Position numbers and translations under genes: made by a program | The notes under the pieces: generated by a model | Told to the model about the DNA's origin: nothing | Database searches by the model: none | Seen by the model: the letters and a program-made list of their open reading frames with translations, nothing else | Shown here: piece by piece, positions 18,368-26,004 of the stretch | How positions within the stretch are numbered: the stretch's first letter is position 1 | Layout of the letters: the number at the start of each line of letters is the position of its first letter | From: Micromonospora cabrerizensis | Lineage (GTDB): Bacteria; Actinomycetota; Actinomycetes; Mycobacteriales; Micromonosporaceae | DNA: 64,000 bases | Assembly: GCF_022230955.1 (NCBI RefSeq) | Contig: NZ_JAKKFI010000050.1 | Location: 95,238 to 159,237, forward strand | Direction: 5' to 3'

Positions 18368-19375
18368 GTGCGACACAGGCTCAAGGACGTGGCCGAACGG
18401 GCCGGGGTGTCGGTGAAGACCGTCTCCAACGTCGTCAACGGCTACGTGCACGTTCGGCCGGACACCCGTGCCCGGGTCGAAGAGGCGATCGCCGAGCTCA
18501 ACTACCGGCCCAACCTCTCGGCCCGCCACCTGCGCAAGGGTCGCACCGGCGTGATCGCGCTCGCCGTACCGGAACTGGACATCCCGTACTTCGCCGAGCT
18601 GGCCCGCTACGTGGTCAACGCCGCCGCCGCCTACGGCTGGACGGTGCTGATCGACCAGACCGGCGGTCGGCGGGAGCAGGAACGGGTCGTCGCCTCCGGC
18701 ATCACGGACCACCTGATCGACGGGCTCATCTTCAGCCCGTTGGCGCTCACCGCCGAGGACCTGGCCGGTCTGGACGGTACGCCCATGGTGCTGCTCGGCG
18801 AGCGGGTCGAGCATGGCCCCGCCGATCGCGTGGTGATCGACAACGTGACCGCGGCCCGGGAGATCACCGCCCACCTGATCCGGCTCGGCCACCGCCGGAT
18901 CGCGGCCATCGGCTCCCAGCGCACCGACGAGGGCGCCAGCGCCCGACTGCGGCTGGCCGGCTACACCGACGCGCTGCGCGCCGCCGGGCTCGACTACGAC
19001 GAAACCCTGGTGGCGCCCGCGGCAGCCTGGCACCGCGCCGACGGCGCGGCCGCCATGCAGGGCCTGCTCACCTCCGGCGTACGCCCCGACGCCGTCTTCT
19101 GCTTCAACGACACGCTCGCCCTGGGTGCCCTCCGCGCCCTGCACGAGGCCGGTCTGCGGGTGCCCGAGGACGTGGCCGTGGTCGGCTTCGACGACATCGA
19201 GGACGGCCGGTTCTCCATCCCCACCCTGAGCACCGTCGCCCCGGACAAGGAGAAGATCGCCCAACTGGCCGTCGAACTCCTCGCCAACCGCCTGGACGGC
19301 GACCGCACCGCCCCGGCGAGAGAGGTCTCCGCCCCCTACCGCCTGGAGATCCGCGAATCCACCGGGGCCCGCTGA
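18368..19375 (+). CDS. LacI-family transcriptional repressor of the arabinan locus
   Basis: 335 residues, GTG start at 18368 with GGGGAGG seven bases ahead. The helix-turn-helix is RLKDVAERAGVSVKTVSNVVNGY followed by the hinge ELNYRPNLSARHLRKGRT, which inserts into the central CG of the operator. The periplasmic-binding-like effector domain continues to the end (VIALAVPELDIPYFAELARYV, VIDNVTAAREITAHLIRLGHRRIA, VAVVGFDDIEDGRF). It most likely senses arabinose or an arabino-oligosaccharide and represses both itself and the divergent GH51-to-GH43 operon through the double operator. The effector is inferred from context. Confidence 0.93.
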   Translation: MRHRLKDVAERAGVSVKTVSNVVNGYVHVRPDTRARVEEAIAELNYRPNLSARHLRKGRTGVIALAVPELDIPYFAELARYVVNAAAAYGWTVLIDQTGGRREQERVVASGITDHLIDGLIFSPLALTAEDLAGLDGTPMVLLGERVEHGPADRVVIDNVTAAREITAHLIRLGHRRIAAIGSQRTDEGASARLRLAGYTDALRAAGLDYDETLVAPAAAWHRADGAAAMQGLLTSGVRPDAVFCFNDTLALGALRALHEAGLRVPEDVAVVGFDDIEDGRFSIPTLSTVAPDKEKIAQLAVELLANRLDGDRTAPAREVSAPYRLEIRESTGAR

Positions 19376-19391
19376 CCCGGCACCGGGCCCG

Positions 19392-20177
19392 TCAGTCGAA
19401 GAAGCGGGCCAGGTGGGATTTCGGGGCGGTCTCGGCGTCCGGCGGGAGTGGGGTCAGGTCGGCGAAGATCGAGGCGCCGTCGCAGCCCGCGTGCAGGGGA
19501 TACCACCGTGGGGTGCCCGGTGGACGGCCCTGACAGATCCCCTTGAACGTCTGCACGTCCATCAGCCGGACGTGGGTCGGGTCGGCGACGGCGTTCACAT
19601 GCCCCCACCAGGGGCTCATCACGTGCAGCACGCCACCCGGCCGCAGCACCCGGTGGCACTCGTCCACCAGCGGCAGGAAGTCGATCAGGTGCTCCAGGAT
19701 GTGCACCGCGAACAGGACGTCCACCGAGTTGTCCGCCAGTGGCAGCGAGCCGGACAGGTCCGCCACCGCGTTCACCCCCGGCGCCGGGTAGATGTCCAGC
19801 CCCAGGTTGCTCGACCACTGCTTGGTCGGCCCGCAACCGAGGTCCACGACCACTGGCGCCCGCCCTCCGATGCCGACCCGGCACCAGACGCCGTAGACGC
19901 CGGCCAGCCGCCCCACCAGGTCCCGTACCAGCCGCAACTGTGTCGGCTCGGCGACGTCCCCGCTGAGATGGGCCACCCCCCGGTCGAACCGCACCTCCAC
20001 CGCAAGACCCCGCAGCCGGTCGTCGTGCCGAGCCTGGTCCGCCCATGCCTGGGCGAGGGAATCGTCAATCGCCCGCAGCCGGTCGGCCGAGGGCGGAGTC
20101 AGTGCCAAAGCGACCATTCGGGCCACCTCCCGCCGCGCGATACCCGCAATCGCGCCCGGTATGCCCCGCTCGTCCAC
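19392..20177 (-). CDS. BON-like domain fused to SAM-dependent methyltransferase
   Basis: 261 residues. The C-terminal two-thirds is a class I methyltransferase: VVDLGCGPTKQWSSNLGLDIY (motif I), DVLFAVHILEHLIDF (post-motif II), and HRVLRPGGVLHVMSPWWGHVN. The N-terminal 95 residues include AVEVRFDRGVAHLSGDVAEP and LVGRLAGVYGVWCRV, which follow the BON pattern (hydrophobic strand, DG-V-L-SG-V, then GV-V). BON domains usually bind lipids or sit in envelope proteins, so the pairing is unusual. The target of methylation is unknown. Its upstream region is a 50-bp near-palindrome (20241-20290). Convergent with the lacI-type gene, with a 16-bp gap. Confidence 0.75.
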   Translation of the reverse strand: MDERGIPGAIAGIARREVARMVALALTPPSADRLRAIDDSLAQAWADQARHDDRLRGLAVEVRFDRGVAHLSGDVAEPTQLRLVRDLVGRLAGVYGVWCRVGIGGRAPVVVDLGCGPTKQWSSNLGLDIYPAPGVNAVADLSGSLPLADNSVDVLFAVHILEHLIDFLPLVDECHRVLRPGGVLHVMSPWWGHVNAVADPTHVRLMDVQTFKGICQGRPPGTPRWYPLHAGCDGASIFADLTPLPPDAETAPKSHLARFFD

Positions 20178-20240
20178 GTCCGTCGTCTGCTCGGGCGCGG
20201 CGAGCGACGGGCGTGTCGCGGCCCCGCGGGCAGAAGGCGA

Positions 20241-20290
20241 TGAGCGCTATACCTCTGAGGCATAAATATGACTCACAGGTATACCGCTCA
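20241..20290. repeat. 50-bp near-perfect palindrome (family D)
   Basis: From TGAGCG at 20241 to CGCTCA at 20290 the sequence is self-complementary at 21 of 25 positions per half. The matched blocks are TGAGCG, TATACCT, TGAG and CATA with single mismatches between them, and the centre is AA. AT content is far above the surroundings. It lies between two tandem minus-strand genes, 64 bp upstream of the methyltransferase start. It may be an operator array, a cruciform-forming element or a REP-like repeat; one copy is seen here. Confidence 0.85.
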
Positions 20291-20321
20291 ACAGGGACAC
20301 CGGCCCCGCGCCCGGGCCGGG

Positions 20322-20630
20322 TCAGCCCGAGAGGGTACGTCGGCCGCCGCGCATCCGTTGGCGGGGCGGCGGCTCGGCGGGCTTCGGCCGCTTGAGGTGA
20401 TAGCGGTGCAACTCGTGGTTGCCGGGCAGGGACGGGTCCTCGCTCATCGCGACCAGTTCCCAGCCCTGGTCGCCGGCCCGGTTCAGGTGGGCCAGCGAGG
20501 TGTCGCCGTACGGCGTCACGTCGACCATCGAGCCGTCCGGGCCGTACCAGACGAAGACGACCTCCCAGCCGAGGTCGTTGGTCGCCGCCTGGCGGCGGCG
20601 GACCAGCAGGGCGTACTCCCACTTGAGCAT
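20322..20630 (-). CDS. Small DUF4177-like protein
   Basis: Start chosen at ATG 20630 (MLKWEYALLV); 102 residues. The pattern WEYALLV near the start, then HLNRAGDQGWELVAM around residues 46-60 and a final HRYHLKRP resembles the DUF4177 family (WEYKVV...LN..G..GWELV), small proteins of unknown function. The last 25 residues are basic and Pro/Arg-rich. The gene sits 38 bp after the start side of the ABC-F gene on the same strand and could be its downstream operon partner. Function unknown. Confidence 0.7.
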   Translation of the reverse strand: MLKWEYALLVRRRQAATNDLGWEVVFVWYGPDGSMVDVTPYGDTSLAHLNRAGDQGWELVAMSEDPSLPGNHELHRYHLKRPKPAEPPPRQRMRGGRRTLSG

Positions 20631-20668
20631 GGCGTCATTCTCACCCCGGGCCGGCCCGCTGGCACGGA

Positions 20669-22306
20669 TCAATCCTCGGCGATCCGCCCGCCGTCGACGC
20701 GCAGCCGCCGGTTCGTCTCGATGGCGGCCAGCATCCGCCGGTCGTGGGTGACCAGCAGCAGCGTCCCGGGGTAGCTGGCCAGCGCCGACTCAAGCTGCTC
20801 GATGGCGGGCAGGTCCAGGTGGTTGGTGGGCTCGTCGAGCACCAGCAGGTTGACCCCGCGGCCCTGGAGCAGAGCCAGCGCCGCCCGGGTCCGCTCACCG
20901 GGGGAGAGGGTGGCCGCCGGTCGCGGCACGTGCGCCGCGCGCAGCCCGAACTTGGCCAGCAGGGTCCGCGCGTCCGCCGGCGACATGTGGGGTACGGCCG
21001 CGTGGAACGCGTCGATCAGCGGCGCGTCGCCGAGGAACAGCCCTCGGGCCTGGTCCACCTCGCCGATCACGACACCGGGCCCGAGTGCGGCGGTGCCGGC
21101 GTCCAGCGGCAGTCGGCCCAGCAGCGCGGCCAGCAGGGTGGACTTGCCCGAGCCGTTCGCCCCGGTCACCGCCACCCGGTCCGCCCAGTCGATCTGGAGG
21201 TCGACCGGGCCGAGGGTGAACCCGCCCCGACGTACCACCGCACCTCGCAGCGTGGCCACGACGGCGCCGGCGCGGGGGGCGGCGGCGATCTCCATCCGCA
21301 GCTCCCACTCCTTGCGCGGCTCCTCGACCACGTCGAGCCGTTCGATCAGCCGCTCGGTCTGCTTGGCCTTCGCGGCCTGCTTCTCGCTCGACTCGCTCCG
21401 GAACTTGCGGCCGATCTTGTCGTTGTCGGTGGCCTTGCGGCGGGCGTTCTTCACGCCCTTCTCCATCCACCCACGCTGGGTGCGGGCCCGCGCCTCCAGC
21501 CCGGCCTTGGTGTCGGCGTACTCCTCGAAGTCGGCGCGGGCGTGCCGGCGCGCGACCTCGCGCTCCTCCAGGTAGGCCGCGTAGCCGCCGCCGTAGTGGT
21601 GCACCTGCTGCTGCGGCAGGTCCAGCTCCAGAATGCGGGTCACCGTGCGGGTGAGGAACTCGCGGTCGTGGCTGACCAGCACCGTGCCGGCGCGCAACCC
21701 GGTGACGAACTCCTCCAGGCGCTCCAGCCCGGCCAGGTCCAGGTCGTTGGTCGGCTCGTCCAGCAGGAACACGTCATAGCGGCTGAGCAGCAGCGACGCC
21801 AGCCCGGCCCGGGCCGCCTGGCCGCCGGACAACCCGGTCGTCGGGTGATCCAGGTCCACCGCGAGCCCCAGGTCGGCGCTCACCTGCTCGGCGCGTTCGT
21901 CCAGGTCCGCGCCGCCGAGGGCGAGCCAGCGCTCCAGCGCGTCGCCGTACGCGTCGTCGGCGCCGGCCGCCCCGGCGGTCAACGCCTCGGTCGCCGCGTC
22001 CAACGCCGCCTGCGCGGCGGTCACCCCGGTCCGTCGGGCCAGGAAGTCCCGTACCGTCTCGCCCGGTCGCCGCTCCGGCTCCTGCGGCAGGTGCCCGACG
22101 CTCGCGGTGGGTGGGCTGAGCCGCACGCTGCCGGCCTCGACCGGCAACAACCCGGCGAGGGTACGCAGCAGCGTCGACTTGCCGGCCCCGTTCGGCCCGA
22201 CCAGGCCGATCACGTCACCGGGGGCGACCACCAGGTCCAATCCGGCGAACAGCGGGCGGTCGCCGTGCCCGGCTGCCAGGTCCTTGACGATCATCGTGGC
22301 GCTCAT
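20669..22306 (-). CDS. ABC-F family ATPase (translation/antibiotic-resistance type)
   Basis: 545 residues with two ABC cassettes and no membrane segments. First cassette: GPNGAGKSTLL, LSGGQAARAGLA, DVFLLDEPTNDLD. Second: GANGSGKSTLL, LSPGERTRAALA, LLVLDEPTNHLD. The EPTN in both Walker B regions is diagnostic of ABC-F proteins. Between them is a long charged linker (about residues 230-330, RGWMEKGVKNARRKATDNDKIG), the P-site tRNA-interaction motif that reaches the ribosomal peptidyl transferase centre. Actinobacterial members include macrolide/lincosamide protection factors such as TlrC and OleB. Whether this copy protects against a drug or has a housekeeping role cannot be told. Confidence 0.92.
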   Translation of the reverse strand: MSATMIVKDLAAGHGDRPLFAGLDLVVAPGDVIGLVGPNGAGKSTLLRTLAGLLPVEAGSVRLSPPTASVGHLPQEPERRPGETVRDFLARRTGVTAAQAALDAATEALTAGAAGADDAYGDALERWLALGGADLDERAEQVSADLGLAVDLDHPTTGLSGGQAARAGLASLLLSRYDVFLLDEPTNDLDLAGLERLEEFVTGLRAGTVLVSHDREFLTRTVTRILELDLPQQQVHHYGGGYAAYLEEREVARRHARADFEEYADTKAGLEARARTQRGWMEKGVKNARRKATDNDKIGRKFRSESSEKQAAKAKQTERLIERLDVVEEPRKEWELRMEIAAAPRAGAVVATLRGAVVRRGGFTLGPVDLQIDWADRVAVTGANGSGKSTLLAALLGRLPLDAGTAALGPGVVIGEVDQARGLFLGDAPLIDAFHAAVPHMSPADARTLLAKFGLRAAHVPRPAATLSPGERTRAALALLQGRGVNLLVLDEPTNHLDLPAIEQLESALASYPGTLLLVTHDRRMLAAIETNRRLRVDGGRIAED

Positions 22307-22368
22307 CAGGACGGCAGCCTATCCGGCCCCCCGCATACGAGCGGCCGGCAGCGGGCAGACTCAACGAC

Positions 22369-23139
22369 GTGGTGACCACACTGGCGATCGACTGTGGCGG
22401 CGGAGGCATCAAGGCCTCCGTGCTCGACGAGGCGGGAACGATGCGGGCCCGGCCCTTGCGGGTGCCCACGCCGTACCCGCTGCCGCCTGCGCTCTTCGTC
22501 CAGACCCTGCGGGATCTGGGCGGGCGCCTGCCGACGGCGGACCGGCTGACCGTCGGCGTACCCGGGATGATCCGGCACGGGGTGGTGGTCGCCACGCCGC
22601 ACTACGTGACTCGCAGCGGCCCCCGCAGTCGCGTCGACCCGGACCTGCTGGCCGAGTGGTCCGGCTGGGACGCGCGGGGCGCGCTGGCGGACGCCTTCGG
22701 GGTGCCGGCGCTGGTGCTCAACGACGCCGAGGTGCACGGCGCCGGGGTGGTCGCCGGCACCGGCTGCGAGCTGGTGCTGACGCTGGGCACCGGGCTGGGC
22801 AGCGCGCTCTTCGACGGCGGGGTGCTCGCACCGCACCTGGAGCTGTCGCACGCGCCGGTGCGCTGGGGCACCACCTACGACACGTACGTGGGTGAGCCGG
22901 AACGCCGACGGCTCGGTGACGCCTTCTGGTCCCGCCGCATCCGGCAGGTGGTCGACGGGCTCCGCCCGGTGTTCCGCTGGGACCGGCTCTACCTGGGCGG
23001 GGGCAACTCCCGGCTGATCCGGCCCGAGCAGCTGGCCCGGATGGGCGACGACGTGGTGGTGGTGCCGAACACGGCCGGAATCGTGGGCGGTGTCCGTGCG
23101 TGGGAGCTTTCCGTCGGCCGCCGGGACGCCCGCACCTGA
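22369..23139 (+). CDS. ROK-family kinase, polyphosphate-glucokinase-like
   Basis: 256 residues; GTG at 22369 is used, with a second GTG directly after it. The ASKHA fold motifs are TLAIDCGGGGIKASVLDEAG (phosphate 1), VPALVLNDAEVHGAGV with the catalytic Asp, and ELVLTLGTGLGSALFDGG (phosphate 2), plus YLGGGNSRLI near the end. It lacks the CxCGxxGC zinc site of classical ROK glucokinases, as polyphosphate/ATP glucokinases do, and has their short length. It probably phosphorylates glucose or a related sugar. Divergent from the ABC-F gene with 62 bp between starts. Confidence 0.82.
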   Translation: MVTTLAIDCGGGGIKASVLDEAGTMRARPLRVPTPYPLPPALFVQTLRDLGGRLPTADRLTVGVPGMIRHGVVVATPHYVTRSGPRSRVDPDLLAEWSGWDARGALADAFGVPALVLNDAEVHGAGVVAGTGCELVLTLGTGLGSALFDGGVLAPHLELSHAPVRWGTTYDTYVGEPERRRLGDAFWSRRIRQVVDGLRPVFRWDRLYLGGGNSRLIRPEQLARMGDDVVVVPNTAGIVGGVRAWELSVGRRDART

Positions 23140-23250
23140 CCCCAGGATGGCCGCACCTGACCCGATCGCGACTGCCGGGAACAGTCGCCAAACGCGCGGT
23201 GTTGTGCCAGCGTCGGAACAGGTGACGGTGCGACCCGAGGGGGTGGGCAG

Positions 23251-23619
23251 ATGGATCTTCTGGCGGACTACCGGCGGGCGACCATGTTCTTCGAAACCGG
23301 TGACCCGAGCGGAGCGGCCCGACTGCTGGAGCCGATCGTCGACGCCGAACCCGGCAACACGGCCGTTCGGCAGTTGCTGGCTCGGGCGTACTTCCAGTCG
23401 GCGCAGCTCAACCGCGCCGAGGAGCACCTGCGGGAGCTGGTCGACCGGGACCCGAGCGACCACTACTCGCACCACGTGCTCGGTCGGACGCTGGAGCGGC
23501 TGAACCGGCACAACGACGCGCTGCGGCACCTGCGGATCGCCGCGGCGATGTACGCGACCAACGACGACTACCGGATCGCGCTGGAGCGGGTGGAGACCCG
23601 GGTGGGCGGCACACGCTGA
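23251..23619 (+). CDS. Small TPR-repeat protein
   Basis: 122 residues starting MDLLADYRRATMFFETGDPSGAA. Three consecutive tetratricopeptide units can be aligned (residues about 5-38, 39-72, 73-106), with the usual W/L-G-Y-A-F-A-P spacing, e.g. AVRQLLARAYFQSAQLNRAEEHLRELVDRDP. It is likely a soluble protein-interaction scaffold. It stands alone between the ROK kinase and the Smr protein and ends in a strong hairpin. Partners unknown. Confidence 0.88.
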   Translation: MDLLADYRRATMFFETGDPSGAARLLEPIVDAEPGNTAVRQLLARAYFQSAQLNRAEEHLRELVDRDPSDHYSHHVLGRTLERLNRHNDALRHLRIAAAMYATNDDYRIALERVETRVGGTR

Positions 23620-23637
23620 GCGTGCACCGGTGACGTG

Positions 23638-23667
23638 GCAGGGGCGGTCCTCCGGGGCCGCCCCTGC
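23638..23667. terminator. Hairpin terminator after TPR gene
   Basis: Perfect 10-bp GC-rich stem GCAGGGGCGG (23638-23647) with its complement (23658-23667) and a 10-nt loop, 18 bp past the stop codon. Confidence 0.82.
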
Positions 23668-23757
23668 TGTCGTCCGGGCCCGCCGCAGGCCGGCCAGTCC
23701 TCGTGAAACGGGCCCTAGGATGGCGGACATGGGACCTGACCGGCCGGGGACTGCGGC

Positions 23758-24012
23758 ATGAAGCTCAAGCTGGACCTGCACGAGATCTTCAACAAGGGCC
23801 AGGACATCGACCGGGCGTTGCGCGGGATCATGGACGAGGCGGTGGCGAAGAAGGCCACCCTCGTCGAGATCATCCCCGGCAAGGGGTCCGGTCAGCTCAA
23901 GAAGCGGGTGCTGCGGTTCCTCGACCAGAAGGACGTCAAGCAGCTCTACCACCGCGTGGAGAAGGACTCGAAGAACTTCGGCCGGCTCTTCGTGCACTTT
24001 CGCTGGAAGTAG
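23758..24012 (+). CDS. Stand-alone Smr-domain protein
   Basis: 84 residues consisting almost only of a Smr (MutS2 C-terminal) fold: LKLDLHEIFNKG at residues 2-13 corresponds to the LDLHG motif, and VEIIPGKGSGQLKKRVLRFL to the conserved H/P-GKGxG loop. In this protein Gly of LDLHG is Glu and His of HGKGSG is Pro. Smr domains nick or cleave nucleic acids, and in bacteria MutS2-type Smr acts on mRNA at collided ribosomes. The two substitutions touch conserved positions, so enzymatic activity is uncertain. Confidence 0.85.
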   Translation: MKLKLDLHEIFNKGQDIDRALRGIMDEAVAKKATLVEIIPGKGSGQLKKRVLRFLDQKDVKQLYHRVEKDSKNFGRLFVHFRWK

Positions 24013-24075
24013 CGCGGGCGCGACCTGCGGCTCCGGGTCACTGTCGATGTCCTCGTGGGTAGGTCCCCGCCATGC

Positions 24076-24483
24076 TCACTGGCGAGCCCAGCTGATGAGT
24101 TCTCTGGCGCCGGTGGCGGTGATGGTGTCGGGGTCCTGGGCCAGGGCGTCGCAGAGACTGAGGAAGTCGTCCACGGTGCCGCTGACCTGGCCGAGCCAGT
24201 CGGGCATGAGGTAGTTCACGACGCTGTCGTGGAGGTGGTAGAGATGATCGAGGCCGATGTTCATGAGGTCCTGAGCGGCGGTGGTTGCTCGTGCGACCAG
24301 TCGAGTGCCGTGGATGTCATTGCGGCGTAGCAGGGCCAGGCAGGTCGCTTCGACGACGGCGGTGTCGCCGCGGTCGAGGAGGAGCCGCTGGAGGATGTCG
24401 GCGATGGCGTCCTGGTGGGCCCAGGCGGCGAGCTGTCCTCCTGCGGTGGCCCGGGTTGACCAGTCCGGGCTGTTGGCGGCCAT
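24076..24483 (-). CDS. Hypothetical helical (HEAT-like) protein
   Basis: Start at ATG 24483 (MAANSPDWSTRATAGG) with AGGAAA ahead; 135 residues. Nothing is recognised with certainty. The sequence is helical, and the stretch from STRATAGGQLAAWA through EATCLALLRRNDIHGTRLVARA has the spacing of HEAT-type repeats. No signal peptide or membrane helix. Codon usage is less GC-biased at third positions than in neighbours. It is followed upstream by a 600-bp poorly coding region with a large hairpin (24588-24632), which together look like acquired DNA. Confidence 0.6.
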   Translation of the reverse strand: MAANSPDWSTRATAGGQLAAWAHQDAIADILQRLLLDRGDTAVVEATCLALLRRNDIHGTRLVARATTAAQDLMNIGLDHLYHLHDSVVNYLMPDWLGQVSGTVDDFLSLCDALAQDPDTITATGARELISWARQ

Positions 24484-24587
24484 GATCGTTTCCTGGAGTG
24501 GGGCAGAGGACTGCACGTGCCCAGATTTCCATACGCGCCGTGCGATCGACTCGCACGGAGGCGTGGCGCACGCCGCGGGTGCTGGCA

Positions 24588-24632
24588 ATCTTGGACACTT
24601 TCCGTTCGCCGCGCACGGAAACTGTCCAAGAT
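24588..24632. repeat. Long inverted repeat (family B)
   Basis: 18-bp arms at 24588-24605 and 24615-24632, ATCTTGGACAsTTTCCGT and its complement, with one mismatch and a 9-nt spacer. It lies about 100 bp upstream of the minus-strand gene that starts at 24483, in a stretch (24484-25186) that otherwise shows little coding character. Too long and too AT-rich for a typical local terminator. A REP-like element or large operator is possible. Confidence 0.85.
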
Positions 24633-24744
24633 CTCGTGTGCGCAGCCCTGCAAGCGGGCAACGGCAGCCGAGATGGGAGAGCGCCCAGCGGTGCGTGGCG
24701 TTGACAGCGTCATCGCCGGACTGTCCGCTGTCGCGACAGCGACG

Positions 24745-24993
24745 TCAGCCCGCGAGAGCTTCCGGGCGGGAGCCGTGGCCGGCGGGGCGGCGGGACCAGC
24801 ACTGCGGGCGCTGTCGCACAGCCAGCTCCAAGGCCTGATGATCGGACTCGATCATTTCCCGGGCTATTCGACGCGCCATTTCCAGACGGTCGGCGTGCAT
24901 GTCAAGATCCGTCGGGCCCGCGCCAGCCATATCGAACTCCTCGTCAGCGTTCGAACTAGTCGCATCATCCGTCAGGGCGGAAACCGTCACCAT
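24745..24993 (-). CDS. Possible small hypothetical protein
   Basis: From ATG 24993 (MVTVSALTDDAT) this would encode 82 residues: an acidic N-terminus (SSNADEEFD), a helix MHADRLEMARRIAREMIESDHQALELAV, and an Arg-rich end. The middle helix looks protein-like but no family is recognised, and an internal ATG (MAGAGPTD) could be the true start. The surrounding 24484-25186 holds no other convincing gene; apart from this frame and the hairpin at 24588-24632 I see nothing in it. Confidence 0.35.
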   Translation of the reverse strand: MVTVSALTDDATSSNADEEFDMAGAGPTDLDMHADRLEMARRIAREMIESDHQALELAVRQRPQCWSRRPAGHGSRPEALAG

Positions 24994-25186
24994 TCCCCGA
25001 TCGGTGGAAAGGCCCCGCCGGACGGCTCGGTGTCGCGTACCCCGGTTGCGCCGATGGTATCGGCGGCCCCACCATCCCGCGTGAAACTGCGGAACCCCGC
25101 CTTGCCGTTGGTGGGTACATTGCACGGTGCGCGGAGCGGGGGGCGCGACATGTCCGGTGAGGGATCTTCGTTACGGGAGGACCGCC

Positions 25187-25987
25187 GTGCGGCATTCGAG
25201 CAGGACCGATCCGTTGTTCGTCGCCGTCGAGTCAGACTCGCTCACCCGTGCGGACGTCGCCGGGCTGATCGCGGGACGGCTGGCCGCCATCCGGGTGCCG
25301 GGGCTGCTGTCCGCGGCCCGCTGTCACGCGATCACGGCCGCGCTCGCCGACGCGCCGATGGACTCCTACGACGAGAGCCGGGTCTTTCCCGTCGTCGCCA
25401 AGTTCGGCCCGGCCATCAACGACCACCGCGTTGCCGGTGAGCTGCGCGAGGACTACTGGGACGCGGCCCGCGCGGCCGACAAGAGCTGGTCCACGCTGGG
25501 CCTGCCGGACTCGCCACGGGAGCTGTGCCTGGCCGCGTTCCGGGCCGCCTGGCCGGACGTCGCACCCGGGCGGCGGCAGGGCCGGGAGATGCACGTGGGC
25601 ATCGTCCGCGAGATCAACGCCGGCCTCCAGGTGCACTACGACGACGCGATCCGGGAGTACGCCGGGCGACTGCTCGACGGTGACGTGGTGGCGCAGTTGG
25701 CGTTCAACATCTACATCCGGGTGCCTCCCGCCGGTGGCGAGACGGTGCTGTGGCGGCGGCGCTGGCAGCCGGGCGACGAGACCCTGCGGATTCCCGGCGG
25801 GTACGGCTACGACGAGTCGGTGGCCGCCGACACGCAGTCCCTGACACTGCGGCCCACGCTCGGGGAGGGCTTTCTGTTCGACCCCCGCAACTTTCACACG
25901 GTGCGTCCGGCGACGGATGGCCGACGGATCTCCATAGGATGTTTTGTCGGGCTCACCGACGATGGCCGACTGGCCCTCTGGTCGTAG
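25187..25987 (+). CDS. 2OG-Fe(II) oxygenase-like protein
   Basis: GTG 25187 is chosen because GGGAGG ends six bases earlier; 266 residues. The double-stranded beta-helix features are a metal-binding LQVHYDDAI (His-x-Asp) near residue 150, a distal FHTVRP His near 237, and RRISIGCFVG with the Arg that would hold 2-oxoglutarate. It resembles prolyl-hydroxylase or streptomycete amino-acid hydroxylase-like proteins. It lies 17 bp ahead of a threonine dehydratase-like PLP enzyme, so the pair may modify and break down, or build, an amino acid. Substrate unknown. Confidence 0.7.
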   Translation: MRHSSRTDPLFVAVESDSLTRADVAGLIAGRLAAIRVPGLLSAARCHAITAALADAPMDSYDESRVFPVVAKFGPAINDHRVAGELREDYWDAARAADKSWSTLGLPDSPRELCLAAFRAAWPDVAPGRRQGREMHVGIVREINAGLQVHYDDAIREYAGRLLDGDVVAQLAFNIYIRVPPAGGETVLWRRRWQPGDETLRIPGGYGYDESVAADTQSLTLRPTLGEGFLFDPRNFHTVRPATDGRRISIGCFVGLTDDGRLALWS

Positions 25988-26004
25988 TGAAGGGGCGTTT
26001 CCCC

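Noticed and set aside
23168..23188. GCGACTG-7 nt-CAGTCGC as terminator of the ROK gene
   Set aside because: Arms are only 7 bp with a 7-nt loop; possible but too weak to list.
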